A stretch of 64,000 nucleotides of DNA from Bactrocera neohumeralis. Lineage: Eukaryota > Arthropoda > Insecta > Diptera > Tephritidae. Below the pieces are notes generated by a model. The model made no database searches and was not told the DNA's origin. It saw only the letters and a list, made by a program, of their open reading frames with translations. The stretch spans positions 77,740,215 to 77,804,214 of the forward strand of contig NC_065920.1 of NCBI RefSeq assembly GCF_024586455.1, read 5' to 3'. Below, one piece after another: positions 11,560 through 23,174 of the stretch. The position numbers and the translations under genes were made by a program. Numbering within the stretch: position 1 is the first letter of the stretch; every line of letters begins with the position of its first letter.

Positions 11560-12455
11560 GTGAAATGGGTTGGAAAACCAGCCACATCCCAAAAGTTCGA
11601 TAACCCTTTGATTCGTACATCAAAAAAAGTAATTTTTTTTCAACAAATGACCTCAATTATACCTTGTAGACATCAGTGTCAAGTCGGATAATCCGTAATA
11701 GGCTAATTAAAAAAGATTTAAAAGTTTGAAGGCACATTTATCTATGAAAGTCCAACTTCTAAGCAAAAAGTAATATCACAAATATAGTCGCAAAGCGAAA
11801 CATAACCTAACAAAATGTGTAGTAATATGGAATAACGTAATATGGCATAATAAAGTTAAATTAATTTCTTCGGATCTGATGGAGAAATATATATAAAAAG
11901 CTGAAAAGATGCTGTTTGGGTTCAAACTAAACAGACTTTAAAAACTGTCAAACATGGAGGAGGCATTATCATGCTGTGTGAATGTTTGTCTGGCTCAGGA
12001 ATTGGTTCAAAACTCTGAATAAAAGAAAATGTGTTGTGCTTCAGACTACGATAATATGTACACTGGAGGGCGTGATGCGAGGGTCTTAAAATGAAAGCTT
12101 ATGCAAGATTGAGACCTCAAACATTCCTCAAAACTTGTTAAGAAATAGTTTCTGGACCACAAAATGAATGCAATGGTGGCCTGTCCAATCCCCTGACCTA
12201 AGTACGATAGAACATTTGTGAAGGATATTAAAAAAAAGGATTGGCGGCTTCAAACTAAAATATGAGAAAACATTTTGAGAAAAAGTTAAGTACGTGCGGT
12301 AAGCCTTTCATCCCTCAACTTGTGCCAATTTAGTTAATTCGCTGCCTCGTCGGAGCTTTGCAGTCTTAAGAATATTGGCCGCATGACTGCACCACAACGA
12401 AAGCAACTAGCTTCTTTCCATTATTTTCAACAATACTGTGCAAAAATGAAAGTTT
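11560..12455 (+). mobile_element. Tc1-type transposon relic
   Basis: Broken frames match a Tc1 transposase. VKHGGGIIMLCECLSGSG at about 11947-12010 corresponds to the conserved strand after the first catalytic motif. A WPVQSPDLSTIEHL segment near 12180-12225 is the Tc1 third-Asp motif. The last piece, near 12335-12420, resembles the C-terminal end (...SLPRR..., ...YWPHDCTTTK...). Stops interrupt it several times and the terminal repeats are not evident. Confidence 0.7.
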
Positions 12456-14250
12456 TCTTGAATATATACATAGCATATATTTTAAGTTTTTTAAGAAGTC
12501 TTATATAAGTAGGTTCCGAAGAACTTTACCGCAAGTTCTTCGGAACCTGCAATTGGCAAGTGAAATAGGTGTACAGAAACACAATATAACAGTGTGGTAT
12601 TTTCATTTCCAAGCAACACCATATTGTCCATAAATTGAAGTATAATTTTTCCATCTATAGCCAGTTTATTTTTAGCAGCTTTTCTGTTTTGTGGAATCTA
12701 ATTTTATATCTATGGCTTCGCACTACAAATACACAGCATTTTCTCAACAATTCCGCTCGTTTCTGTTCCACCAACCAGCTTGCAATGAACTTGAAATACT
12801 TTCGCAGTTAACGGCAGGAGAGTTTGTCCATTGAGCAATTTCACTTTCTATTTCCTGAGGCTGCTGAATTTACTTTAGTGAATTTAAATTTAATGCACTG
12901 GACACACACGATGCTAAATTAAAGAGAAAACAACTGCATAGGTAAAAATATAAACCAGAAGGGCAGATATTGCAAAGGGAAATTCAGAATAGAAAGAAAA
13001 ACTTAATTTAATTGGAGGCTGGCAGGGTGAGAGGAACGAAATCGAGGGAACGAACTGTATGGCGAAAAAGAAGCAGCACAGCGGAGAGAAATCACGTGTG
13101 GACTGCGGGGCGTTGAGGGGAATGCACAACAGCAGGCACCTGTTATTCATTTCGGTAGCAAAAAAAAACTTTTTTCACATTTCACTTTCACAGCAGCACA
13201 CACTTCGTCCTTCACTTGCACTTCGCGGCGAACAGCCGGGAGACCTATGAACCGCACTGCAGCTATAAATATTCACAATTAACAAAACACTTACAGCAAA
13301 ATGAATTTGGCAAACACATTTATGATTTTAGCAGATTTTTTATGCCAGTGAATAGAAACAGTTTTGGCTTTTTCAACGCACAACGAAATGCAACAGTGTA
13401 ACGTTGACCGAGACACATGCTGAAAGGACGAAAATTTTGCGTATACGCTAACGAGCTCATAACACTGGAAACCGAAAACGACATATCGTCTCGTCGTCGT
13501 CGTCATCGTCTCTGTCGTCGTGGTTGTAACGAGCACGAGCTGCAGCGCGGCTCCGGCAATGCTGGGTGGTCGCAGTGAGAGGCGACGATGAGCGGCCAAC
13601 GATAACGATGCGAAGCAGTAGCAAAGCCTTCGCACGCATTTGCTCCTTTATCATTCTGTTTTTCGTGCGTTTTTTTTTTTTCGTTGTGTATTTTCATCTT
13701 CATTTTTGCGGGCAACAGCTCTCAAGCTCAAGCTCAGCCAGAGCCACAGTGTTGGCAAATTTCACTTTTCGCCCCTGCTGCTGCTTTCGCATTGACTGCG
13801 ACTGTAGTGGCTGTGGCAAAAGCGAAAGCGAAATTCAACTTCTATTCACACGCGCAAACCGACTGACACTGGCACACATACAACCACACACACTCATACA
13901 ATACGTTGTATGTGTACACACAAAGCGAGTTCAGAGTCACTGGCAGCAAGTCTGAAAGGATAACACTCACGAAAACGGAAATGGGAACAGCAACGGGAGC
14001 GAAAGTGGCAGCGGGACTGTGTCGCTCCGCACTGAAGTAGCACGGGACTGTGCGTTGTGTCTGCTCTCGATTTTGGAAAAGTGAAAAGCAGCAACGTGGA
14101 CCAGCGCCAACAGCGCACAATGGATGGCAGTTAGCTTTGTTTGTTGCCGCCAGCTGCCAGGCTGTCATTCCAGTCGGAGCTGATAAGCAGGAGCCTGGAT
14201 GACTTGCTGGCTGCCTGACTTGGTGCGCTTGCAGTGTCGCTCTAATGTAT
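12456..14250. promoter_or_regulatory. GC-richer transposon-poor island, possible promoter or 5' exon region
   Basis: Composition rises in GC between about 12900 and 14200, in contrast to both flanks. A TATA-like GCTATAAATA lies at 13261-13270. Short GTC/CGT-rich simple runs occur at 13485-13520. Overlapping frames up to 129 codons exist on both strands, but none shows a domain and they mutually overlap, so I do not call a gene. This could be a promoter and 5' untranslated exon of a gene with distant coding exons; that is inference from composition only. Confidence 0.25.
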
Positions 14251-15470
14251 GCTTACTGCTGTTATTCCCCTGTCAAACACTTTTGGTTAACTTTATTGAA
14301 GGTATGAAATGAGAAATAAAAATAATAATTTTTCTTCATAACAACGGAGTCATAAATGAGGGTTGAAAGTGTCCGATGAGCATGTCACTGATAGTTTTTC
14401 ATTTAACAATTCACACAAATATTGAAATAAATTACAAACAAGTTGAAGATTTTCTTGGTCTAAAAAGCCATTGTAATGCTGTATTAGCGATATTAAACGT
14501 TTTATTCAATATGCGTACAGTCAAGGATTCTATATCTATCAAAACAAGTTTAATACAAAAACATGTTTGCGTTATTTTGATTAAAGATTTGGAGTCCAGT
14601 ATACTTAGACCTTATTTCATGCCTTCTTAATTCATTATTGTTTCCCAAACTTGTAAAATATGTGTTAAAAATCTCAAAAAAACGAAACTTGGGTAAGACT
14701 TAGAAAAATTATAAACGATTCCGGGTAATTTGTTGACCTTTAAAGGATAATATTTTTAGACCTGATGTGCGGGATAAATTTATAATTTTTTTTTAATTTA
14801 TTATTATTTCTTGAGATTGAATAATATGTGACAAGTAAGCTAAAAAGTCCTTAGACAGATTATTGAAATTCGGAGCACTTGGTCAACCTTTACTTAAGTT
14901 TCCAATAATAAACTAAGGTACTAAATATTTTGAAGTTCAAAATTTCAAAGTCCAAACAAGATCACTAATAACCTTCACAGTAATAGGTTTGTGCAGTGAT
15001 CGTGCCAGTTTTATTCTATCATTATTGGGATTATGAACCGTATCATTACCGAAAGTAAACGGTAGATTTGATTAGATTTTGCAATATTTTTAGAATTTTG
15101 TTATTTCTTCTAATAAACTTTTGCTTTTTTTGGTTTTCGAAAGATGTTCATTCAAAACGATCTCATTTATTTATTATTATTTTTTTTTGAAGTGTTAGAT
15201 TGTATTATAAAATATCAGGAATGATTTTATTTTTCTTTTTTTATATGAGTCTCAAATTTATCGAAGAAATGAAACTAAGAATTTTAAAAAATGTTTTGAG
15301 AGTCAAGCCTTTTACGGAACCAATAAGGAAACTCAAATCAACGACTTAAAAAAATATTAGTACGACTTAAATTATCTTTGAAGATTGTTGAATAGCATTG
15401 ATCTAGTTTGTAACAATGAAACAGTATGTAAAGCTAAATCAAATCTTTTTTCGGATCTGTAAAAAACAAA
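14251..15470. other. AT-rich non-coding stretch
   Basis: No open frame with a domain, no inverted ends and no clear repeats. The longest frame (84 codons at 14376) has no recognisable features. Confidence 0.45.
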
Positions 15471-15830
15471 ATAAAATTTTTTTAATAATACCTAAGGATC
15501 CTTAATTATCCATATAAAAACACAAATCACACAAAAAGGTTCTAAATTTTAAAACTTTCAAAAACTTTTAATTTTTTTAAATATTTTTTCTTATTGTTTT
15601 TAATAAAATTTCGATTTTTATAATAAAACTTAAATATCCTTAATAATCCATATCAACTCACAAATCACACAAAAAAGTTCCATATTTTCAAAAACTTTTA
15701 AAATAAAATTTTAATTGTTTTTGATAAAACCTAAGGATCCTTAATAATCCGTATCAACACACAAATCACACAAAACAATCCAAAATTTCAAATTTTCAAA
15801 ACACTTTTAATAAATTTTTACCAAAAAAAT
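15471..15830. repeat. Three degenerate tandem copies of an AT-rich unit
   Basis: The block CCTAAGGATCCTTAAT(T/A)ATCC, then a CACAAATCACACAAAA segment and a TTTTCAAAAACTTTTAA segment, occurs three times in order. The anchors lie near 15491, 15628 and 15729, so the unit is about 100-137 bp. No open frame. Confidence 0.7.
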
Positions 15831-16132
15831 CACTTTCTGCGCCCAATTTTGAAAAATGTTCGCAATTTCGTTTGAGATTTTCGAAAGTCCATAAATTTTA
15901 CTAAATCAAAGTCTTCACTTTCGTATTGTTTGTCTCTTCACTTGCTGCACACAGCAGTATTTTCTACAAAACTATTGCTTAAACTTTTAAATACAACACA
16001 CACATATGTATATAATTTTTTTGCAACAACAAATGTTTTTTTTTTGTTTTTTACACTTTTCAATGTCCATCTTTACTGTTTCAATATTTTTTCATATTTT
16101 TTTCGCTTCAACATCCTTTTGCACTACAACGT

Positions 16133-16212
16133 TTGTATATGCCGATATATATGTTTATATGTGCATGCGTATGTATGTACATTTGTATGTATGTTTATGT
16201 GTATGTATGTAG
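16133..16212. repeat. TGTA/TATG microsatellite-like run
   Basis: An irregular TATG/TGTA repeat (GTATGTATGTAC..., GTATGTATGTAG) spans this interval. Frames open through it give Cys/Met/Tyr/Val-rich artefacts. Confidence 0.7.
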
Positions 16213-16295
16213 ATGGATGAGAAAACGACACGTTTGTTATTTAGGAGGAAAAGGCAACGAACAGCACAACCCGAAACCGGAACACCAACTGAAAG

Positions 16296-16445
16296 GCGTT
16301 GCAGTGCTGGCGCTTGGAGCCAGGCACGAAAGACATGGAGCTCGAAGTCTCGTGGAAGCAGGACTCCAACATCCACTTCCACAACTTGGAGCGCGGTGCA
16401 AGTGTGGCTGGCTTTGTAATCCTTTGCAGATGCTGGAAGCGCGCT
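16296..16445 (+). other. Short coding-like GC-rich segment, identity unknown
   Basis: One plus-strand frame, open from just after TGA at about 16288 to TAA at about 16455, reads ...LEPGTKDMELEVSWKQD... and NIHFHNLERGASVAG, with most codons ending in G or C. An overlapping minus-strand frame (...KWMLESCFHETSSSM...) is also GC3-rich. The pattern stands out sharply from the surrounding AT-rich DNA. A GTTGCAG precedes the plus frame but lacks a pyrimidine tract. I do not recognise the peptide on either strand; it may be a short exon, a captured gene fragment or chance. Confidence 0.2.
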
Positions 16446-16962
16446 GAGTTACGCTAAGCGAATTCTTTCATTATATGCGAGTTGTGCGCTAGTATGTGTG
16501 TTTATGAGGCTAGGAAGCTGTATGTTAAAGCGAGCGTACACAGAACTGTTAAGAGAAATGCGATATGCGAGAGCTTCACTTTATTAATGTGATGTTAAGA
16601 GAAACGCTTAAAGTAATTACATAAATGATTGGCACAGCAGAGAGTTTGCCAAAGCTTTGAGAGCTTTCGTTGCTAGTATAATGTATATCATATGTTTCGT
16701 TGGCTTATTTTCATTGTACGGGATGAAACGATTTGAGATTGAATGTATTCATAAGTGAAATTAAGTGTCAAGTAGAAATTGAAATTGAGTTTTGAAAATT
16801 CTTTTATAACCTAGGGCATTCTGGTTGTTAGGACCCAATATTACTAATGCTGATGGTTGAAAAAGCTTTATATAAAACTGAAATTGTTAGACCAAACGAG
16901 ATGAAATGTAAATAACCGAAAGAAATGTAAAATGGAATAAAATATCTGGAAAGAAACGAAGT

Positions 16963-17571
16963 TTTGTATACTAATTTTGTACTCTGAACAGGGTATAATG
17001 AGCTTACCACGAATTTTAGAACACCCAACAGGGCACGTAGTCCCTCATTTTCTCAGATTTCAACCAAAAACTTGTCATACGTCCATTTCTCACATAGAAG
17101 CCACTGTTTGTGCGAACCGCCAAAATCACACCACTATAGCATATACATACATAGCTGCCATACAAACTGTACCATCAAAATAAAGTCCTTGTAAGGAAAA
17201 CTTTTTTTATTGATAAGATATCTTTACGAAATTTAGCACAAATTATTATCTAAAGACACACTACAGGTTTTGAAGAAATTGTTTAGATCGGACGACCATA
17301 GCTTACAGCTGCCATACAAATTGGCCAATCAAACTAAAGTCCTTGTATGGAAAACTTTTTAATTTGGTATGATTTCTTTACGAAATTTGGAAAAAATTAT
17401 TATCTTAAGACACGCTTCAAGCTGTATAGAAATTTTTCAGATCGAATATATATATCGGCATATAGTTGCTATACAAACTGACCGCTCAAAATCAATATAA
17501 AGATTTTTTATACCCTTTTATGCTATAAAAAGTGCAACTGTGACGAGTATTATAGCTTCGGTGCAACTTTC
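16963..17571 (+). mobile_element. DINE-1-like non-autonomous repeat, copy 1
   Basis: The copy begins around GTACTCTGAACAGGGTATA and contains three internal units of about 155 bp. Each has (A)GCTGCCATACAAA followed by a CTTGTAAGGAAAACTTTT-like and an ACGAAATTTGG-like segment (anchors at 17154, 17308 and 17465). It ends at GCTTCGGTGCAAC, the first half of the hairpin seen complete in the copy at 42515. It has no coding sequence. The layout resembles dipteran DINE-1/Helentron-type repeats; that assignment is inference. Confidence 0.7.
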
Positions 17572-17589
17572 TTGTAGTATTACTAAAAA

Positions 17590-19425
17590 GAGTTTTTATT
17601 TATTTATATTAACTCTAATTTAGTTAAATGCACCAACAAGTGTTGAGTTGCAGCTCTTTACATTCGTAACATTTTTATATACAACTGTGATTCATATTAA
17701 ATGTATCATACCTTCACTTAGCTTACGTATAGCCCTGCTCAAGCGTGCAGTTTTGCGCTCTCATTCATTAAATTTTTCTACAACAACAATATGAAGCCCA
17801 CACGTGCTTGCGCAGTCAACCGCAAAGTCAATGCAACAACTGAATAGCCAAAAGCATCACCAACAGCTGCCTCAACGTGCGTACCACCAGCCTGCCCAGT
17901 TGTATAAATATGTAGCGCTGTTATTGTAAACATGTGTACGTATGTGTATATGTGTGTGTGGCACTCAAAGCACAGAAAATTAATTTAAAGAAAATTCGTA
18001 TGAATGAAAAATCGCCCCTTTGCCACCAGGCGTAAGTGTGCGCTTAGCGTAAGGGAGGCTGCTGCTGCTGCTGCAAGGACAGGCGAGGCATAAGCATAAC
18101 ATCGGGGCATTAATAAAATAACAACTACACCCCCATACGTTTAATATTGCCAGCATAAAAGCTGCGAGCAACGAGTGCACGAGCCGTAAATTACAAACAT
18201 ACCGATGCATGGCATCGACGAGCACAAACACTTATCATCACACTTATCCATATAGTAATCCATATACATGTGTGGAAGCATGTGTGTGAGCATTCATTTT
18301 GAGAATGATAAATACCGCGCACTGTGTTTGTTGCACGGCACGTCACGGTTGAACGCACAGGCCCTAACATACAGACCTACATTCAGCGAGTTTGGCGTGG
18401 GAGTGGATGAGTGCCGTTGTACCGTTACAAATATACACAAATACATGGAGAGTGCAAATTATATGCCACAGGATACACAGGACAACACTTGTGCGTGCTT
18501 TCAACTCGTCGCCAATGACTACATCGAACACAACAACAACTGCAAAGGTATGTAAGGCTTAACACTCTTGCAACTCTCTTGTATACGCTTGCCTACGTTT
18601 AGGCGCGCGAGCTTTTCGCTGCGCTCAGCGCTGCTTAAGAGCTTTTTCGCTCTATTCGCACTACTCTTTGCTTTGCTTTTGCAGAATTGCAAAGAGTTTG
18701 TTTACTTTTCACAAAATTCAAGAGCCTGCATTCCAGGCTTGGCGCCCTAGCATTGTCAATACGCTCACGAAAGCTCCGCATTCACGCATGCAATCCTGTA
18801 TCCCAGTTTTTCCTGGAAACTGAGTATCATCCCAGGTGAAATGGAGGAATGCAAATTGAAATAGAGTTTCAGTAAAGTCGAGTTCCACAAAAGCTGCAAA
18901 TTTAGTGCATTTGGCTTTTGGCTTGTCGTTTTCCAACACGATTTGTGCTCGTGCATATTTCGTTCATTTGCCCTCAAACACATGCGCTTACATACACGAA
19001 CATGTACATGTTGCTATACTTATTTAGCGCACAACAGGGCAATGCTTAAGTAGCAAGAATGTTAAGTTGAACTATTTTCAGTTTCGCATGACCCTGCCGC
19101 AAAGGTTCTGGAAATAAGTGAAAAGGTTTGGAGTGGAACTAAATACAATTAATTCATCATAAAACAAATACTTAAAAATTTTTTGACCTTTGGATCATAT
19201 AAACGTCAAAAAGTATTTCCAGTGCAGCAGAGTTCCTTGAAAGCTTCTATTCGAATGTATGTTAAACCCACCCTATATTCTGGAGTTAAGCATTTCAGCT
19301 AGATAACGGTTATCCGAAAAGTTTTATTTAACATACTTTTAGGGGCCGAAGACTATTTTGCTCTGCGGTCCGCACAGAGCAATATTCCTATTTAAGAACT
19401 ACCTGCTGTATGTCTCTTAGTAATT
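17590..19425. other. Mixed non-coding region with a GC-richer island
   Basis: The portion 17700-18770 is GC-richer and free of recognisable transposons. It includes a CTGCTG run at 18059-18073. A 95-codon frame at 18268 has no domain. No splice-bounded exon could be defended. Confidence 0.35.
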
Positions 19426-19429
19426 GGCG

Positions 19430-19830
19430 AAAGAACTCACCGTTTATGAAGAAATTCGTCTAAGCATTATTTCGAATATTGCGAATAAATAAAACAAAAA
19501 CACCAAGGTGCCTGGAATTGATGGTATACCAAATAGAGAGTGTATAAATGAAGTTCTTAATGACTCTAAGACCCAGGTTTTTGTCAAAATGTACAACTCG
19601 TGTATATTAGAAAAGGTATTCTCCGACAAGGGGAAGGTCCAACGTTTGGTTCTTGCTCAACACGATTGGTAAAGTGTACGAAGGATAGAAACCTCTTGGA
19701 GTTAGCGATCCAAAAAACTTTTCCACGACAGTTGGGTCTACGTCATAAGCTGACTTCCGTAATATTGTATGTAGCATCAATATGGATACAGGCACTACAC
19801 AAAGACAAGCGACAATGAAGTTCCAGCTTT
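19430..19830 (+). mobile_element. Non-LTR retrotransposon relic (reverse transcriptase N part)
   Basis: The plus strand reads KVPGIDGIPNRECINEVLND, then ...FVKMYNSCILEKVFSDKGK..., then, after frame changes, ...NTIGKVYEG... . This order (PGxDGIPN, a YNxCL-type segment, a short linker, then GKVYE) is that of the finger region of jockey/R1-type reverse transcriptases. The catalytic YADD region is absent. Confidence 0.65.
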
Positions 19831-21295
19831 GCCGCCCATTAACATTCTCGGAGACAAATTCGTGTGACGGGACCAGCGATCAGAGCCGTCGACGGGCGTA
19901 AAAACGATGAGAGAACCAAAAACATCACGATTTGATAACAACGATGGCAAACCTCTATCATAGACTAATTCGGGACATTCATTTGTGGATATATACACAA
20001 CATGGGGTCCTAGACTTCCACCTAACTCAAATTCTGAGTGGACTCGGATGCCCTCATTTTTCAATTGTAAAGAAAATTCAAAAATTGTGAAGAGTTTAAC
20101 AGCACTCATGGGTCAATTCTCTGGTAACTGAGAAGCTGTCAGCGAAGCGTCTATACTAATTACGACAAAACTAAGTGATATGCAGTATATTAGGCGACAG
20201 TCAGTCCGTACGATAGATGAGACTTAAAGTCTTTCTCTCTCCCATGAAGTAATATTTAATTCGGTGGTTCCATGGAAGAGATATGAGTTGGCAATAGGTT
20301 AGATTTAGCGGATTAAAGTATCGCACTCCGGCTATGGAGTCTTCCTCCTGCTATAAAAACAATACAAAAAAAAAGAAAACGACAGTAAAGTAATCGGCGA
20401 CACTGTGTTAGTGAGAAAATATTGTGATAATATCGAAATTTGAATTTAGGAAAGATGGAAAATAGAAAACTAAACAACAATAAGAACATAATGTTAATGG
20501 TTATGAGAAGCAATGGGCTATTTACTGTTTTCTATAAGCGGGACAGTGATGGGGTATGCTTACAGCAGTATCGCATTGCAGCTACACAGACTTCGGTCCC
20601 CCAACGTCCGGCAACTCCTTCATCTTCACTCTCCACTTCGATAAGCAAGGTACGCAATAAATGCAGTGAAATTAAAGTGCAGTCAAACAAGTAAACAAGA
20701 ACAACAACAAGCTTGCTTTTGCTGCTGAATTTCGTGGAAGCTAACTTTTTGCAGCAAGCACAGTGAAATTGCACCCACACACACCGGACTACAAAAGGCC
20801 TGCTATAATGTAAAGGAATCATGTAGATATTGTTGTTGTTGCTTGCAACACAGTACTGTTGCATAGTTAATGGCGTGGAAGCAAGGCAGCAGGCGTATGC
20901 AACGATCCGGCTGTCCAGCTAACGGTAATAGTAGCACCATGCCCGTTGTAGCGAGCGGCGCAGACTTGACAGCGAGACGCCTGCTTCTAGCTACAACCAC
21001 TGCTCTGAAATTGCGCTATTAAACATAAGTCGCTCTTGTCGCCAAGATTATAAAGTGCGTTATTAAAAAGCCAATAAATTGTAATATGACTGGAACTGGG
21101 GCATGTTTACAATTAAAATGGTGGTTCAAAGTACAAATAATGTTACCAAGTATGACGTTATACAAAAGACGATAGTGTGCAACCTTGTAGAAAGCAAGTT
21201 CTTAATTGAATAATTATAGTTAAGATATCCAATTCTGCCTTTTATGGAACTCCCTTAGCCGCAGCTCCCTATAACAAGTTAAATGGATTCCTTTA
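19831..21295. other. Non-coding stretch
   Basis: No gene or intact element seen. Frames up to 110 codons lie on both strands, overlap one another and lack domains. CAA/GTT-rich short runs occur near 20700 and 20830. Confidence 0.4.
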
Positions 21296-21299
21296 CTTG

Positions 21300-21990
21300 A
21301 TCGAAAAAAGTAATTGGAGATATCAAGTGCAGCTAGGTCCTTCTCTACTTGATTTCTTCAACGAAGTGGAGGTCTTCCTATTCCACTGTTTCTACCGTCG
21401 AGTACTGAATCGAATTCCTTCAAAGCCCGAGTGTTCTCTTCCATCCGTACAACATGACCTAGCCAACGTAGCCGACCGAATCAAGGATCGCTGAACTATG
21501 ACAATATCGCCGCATATCTCGTAAAGGTCAATATTCCATCAACTGCGGTATTCGCCGTTGGCAATGCGCAAAAGACGTTTCTCTCGAACATTCCTCAAGC
21601 CTCTGCACCATATAGCAGGACGAGAATAATGAGTGACTTATAGAGTTTGGTCTTTATTCGTCGAGAGAGGGCTTTACTTCTCAATTGTCTACTCCTTGGT
21701 GGCAAAAGCTATTCTGCGTTGGATATTAAGGCTGATATTGTTGTTGATGTTAATATTGGTTCCAAGATGGACGAAATAATATACGACTTTAAAGTTGACT
21801 GTCAACAGTGACGTCTGAGCCAAGTCGTGAATTCAATGACTATTTGTTTAATGGTAGGAAATATTTCGTCCGGTCCTCGTTCACAAGCAAACCCATACGG
21901 TTTCTTATCAAGTCTGAGGACTCGGTTGTATCATCGGATTATGTCAGATTGAACCTTCCCTATTTAGATCTGCAGCTCGTATTATTTTCT
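21300..21990 (-). mobile_element. RTE-type LINE fragment, minus strand
   Basis: On the minus strand the sequence encodes pieces of the post-reverse-transcriptase C terminus of RTE/BovB-like LINEs. It has the ...RTKTKLYKSLI(I)...VLLYGAEA-type segment near 21590-21670, the FERNVF/LRIANGEY-type segment near 21545-21590, and a last GRPPLR-like segment near 21370-21390. It is closely similar, piece by piece, to the fragments at 43341-43998 (+) and 59262-59757 (-). Many stops. Confidence 0.75.
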
Positions 21991-21994
21991 CCAG

Positions 21995-22960
21995 CAATAG
22001 ATTGAAACCTCGGAGATCTCAAAGTTTGCATGTATACAGACAGAGAGCCACGGGAAATTCGACTCAACTCGGCACGGTAATTATTTATACACATATGTAC
22101 CTTATAGGGTTTCCTATGTTTCCTTTTGGGTTTTATTAACTCCGTATGAAAGTGTATCAAGAAGCGTTTTCATTTTAGCATTGAAACAAGCACGTCTTCT
22201 CTTTGACTTACTGATGCAAAAGGGTACAATTGGTGAAAAAGTTTCCCAAAATATCAAAAAATATTTTGTTGGAGGTAAGGAAAAGGAGAGATAGGAGGAA
22301 GTAACAAGGTTGCAAGCAGGATCTGCCGTCAAGCGAAAAAAGGCAGCGCAAATAGTAAGTGCTAAGGTTACTTCTGGAAGCCAAAAACAACTAGTTTTTC
22401 GCCTACGGCGCAACCGTCCCGGTAAAGGTATCCACAAAGCATACAAATACTCGCCGCAACAAGCAACTGCACGCCCAACATTCGTTGGGCAGTGCATGTG
22501 TGTGTATGCATATAAATGTTTAACAAACATTGCGAATTTAATTTGATAATCAAAAATGGAAATTTATACACAGCCGTCACACAGCAATGGTGGCTTTGAA
22601 TGATGAATGAGCTGGAAAGAGCACACGGGACGTTATGCTCCAATAAACGCTGAATATATAGAAACAGATATAAAGTTGAGATAAATAGAGCTTATTCACA
22701 TTTCAAGTGAGTTTAGTGACGAATTTGTAAAAAATCGGTTTATTGATGGCCTGATGGCTAGTGGGTAGCACACTATATGCGAGATAATCTCTTTTCAGAC
22801 ACTTTTACCATGGAAGCAAAAATTGCTTTAATTTTGTGTTTTCTATGAAATCACGGCTTAAGAATCGTCGAAAATGATGCACGTGTTTTGTGGCAAGTCA
22901 ACTTTATCACGAACATAAGTATTTGGGTGAGAAAAAGCATTCCGTGAATGTCGTGAATTC
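21995..22960. other. Non-coding stretch
   Basis: Overlapping frames up to 138 codons on the minus strand (22114-22530) have no domain, and equally long frames lie on the opposite strand. No repeat was recognised. Confidence 0.4.
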
Positions 22961-22964
22961 GTCA

Positions 22965-23172
22965 AAGACTTGCTTCACTGCGACTCATGCGAGAGTTCTA
23001 TCCACCTGCTGGCTCAACTGGGACTCAAGGCATTTTGATTAATGTTTTGGGTATGGAGCGTGTCCGTGCTAGAAAGAATCTAGTGCAAAAACCACGTCGA
23101 GTAGCATATGAGATGCTTGACGACGTGGCTGAGGACCATACATTCATCAAACATCGACTATTGCTTTTCTGA
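22965..23172 (+). mobile_element. Mariner-like relic (central fragment)
   Basis: The frame at 22987 reads ...ILINVLGMERVRARKNL..., then ...RRVAYEMLDDVAEDHTFIKH. This matches the linker between the DNA-binding domain and the first catalytic Asp in mariner transposases, whose usual order is an NxLGMKRV segment, then EMLDxVxxDPTFIKR. Both flanks have decayed beyond recognition. Confidence 0.6.
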
Positions 23173-23174
23173 AT

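Noticed and set aside
13566..13955. 129-codon frame and several overlapping minus frames
   Set aside because: Mutually overlapping, Cys/Ser/Arg-rich, no domain and no splice sites that join them to other exons.
22114..22530. 138-codon minus frame
   Set aside because: Equally good frame on the opposite strand and no recognisable features.
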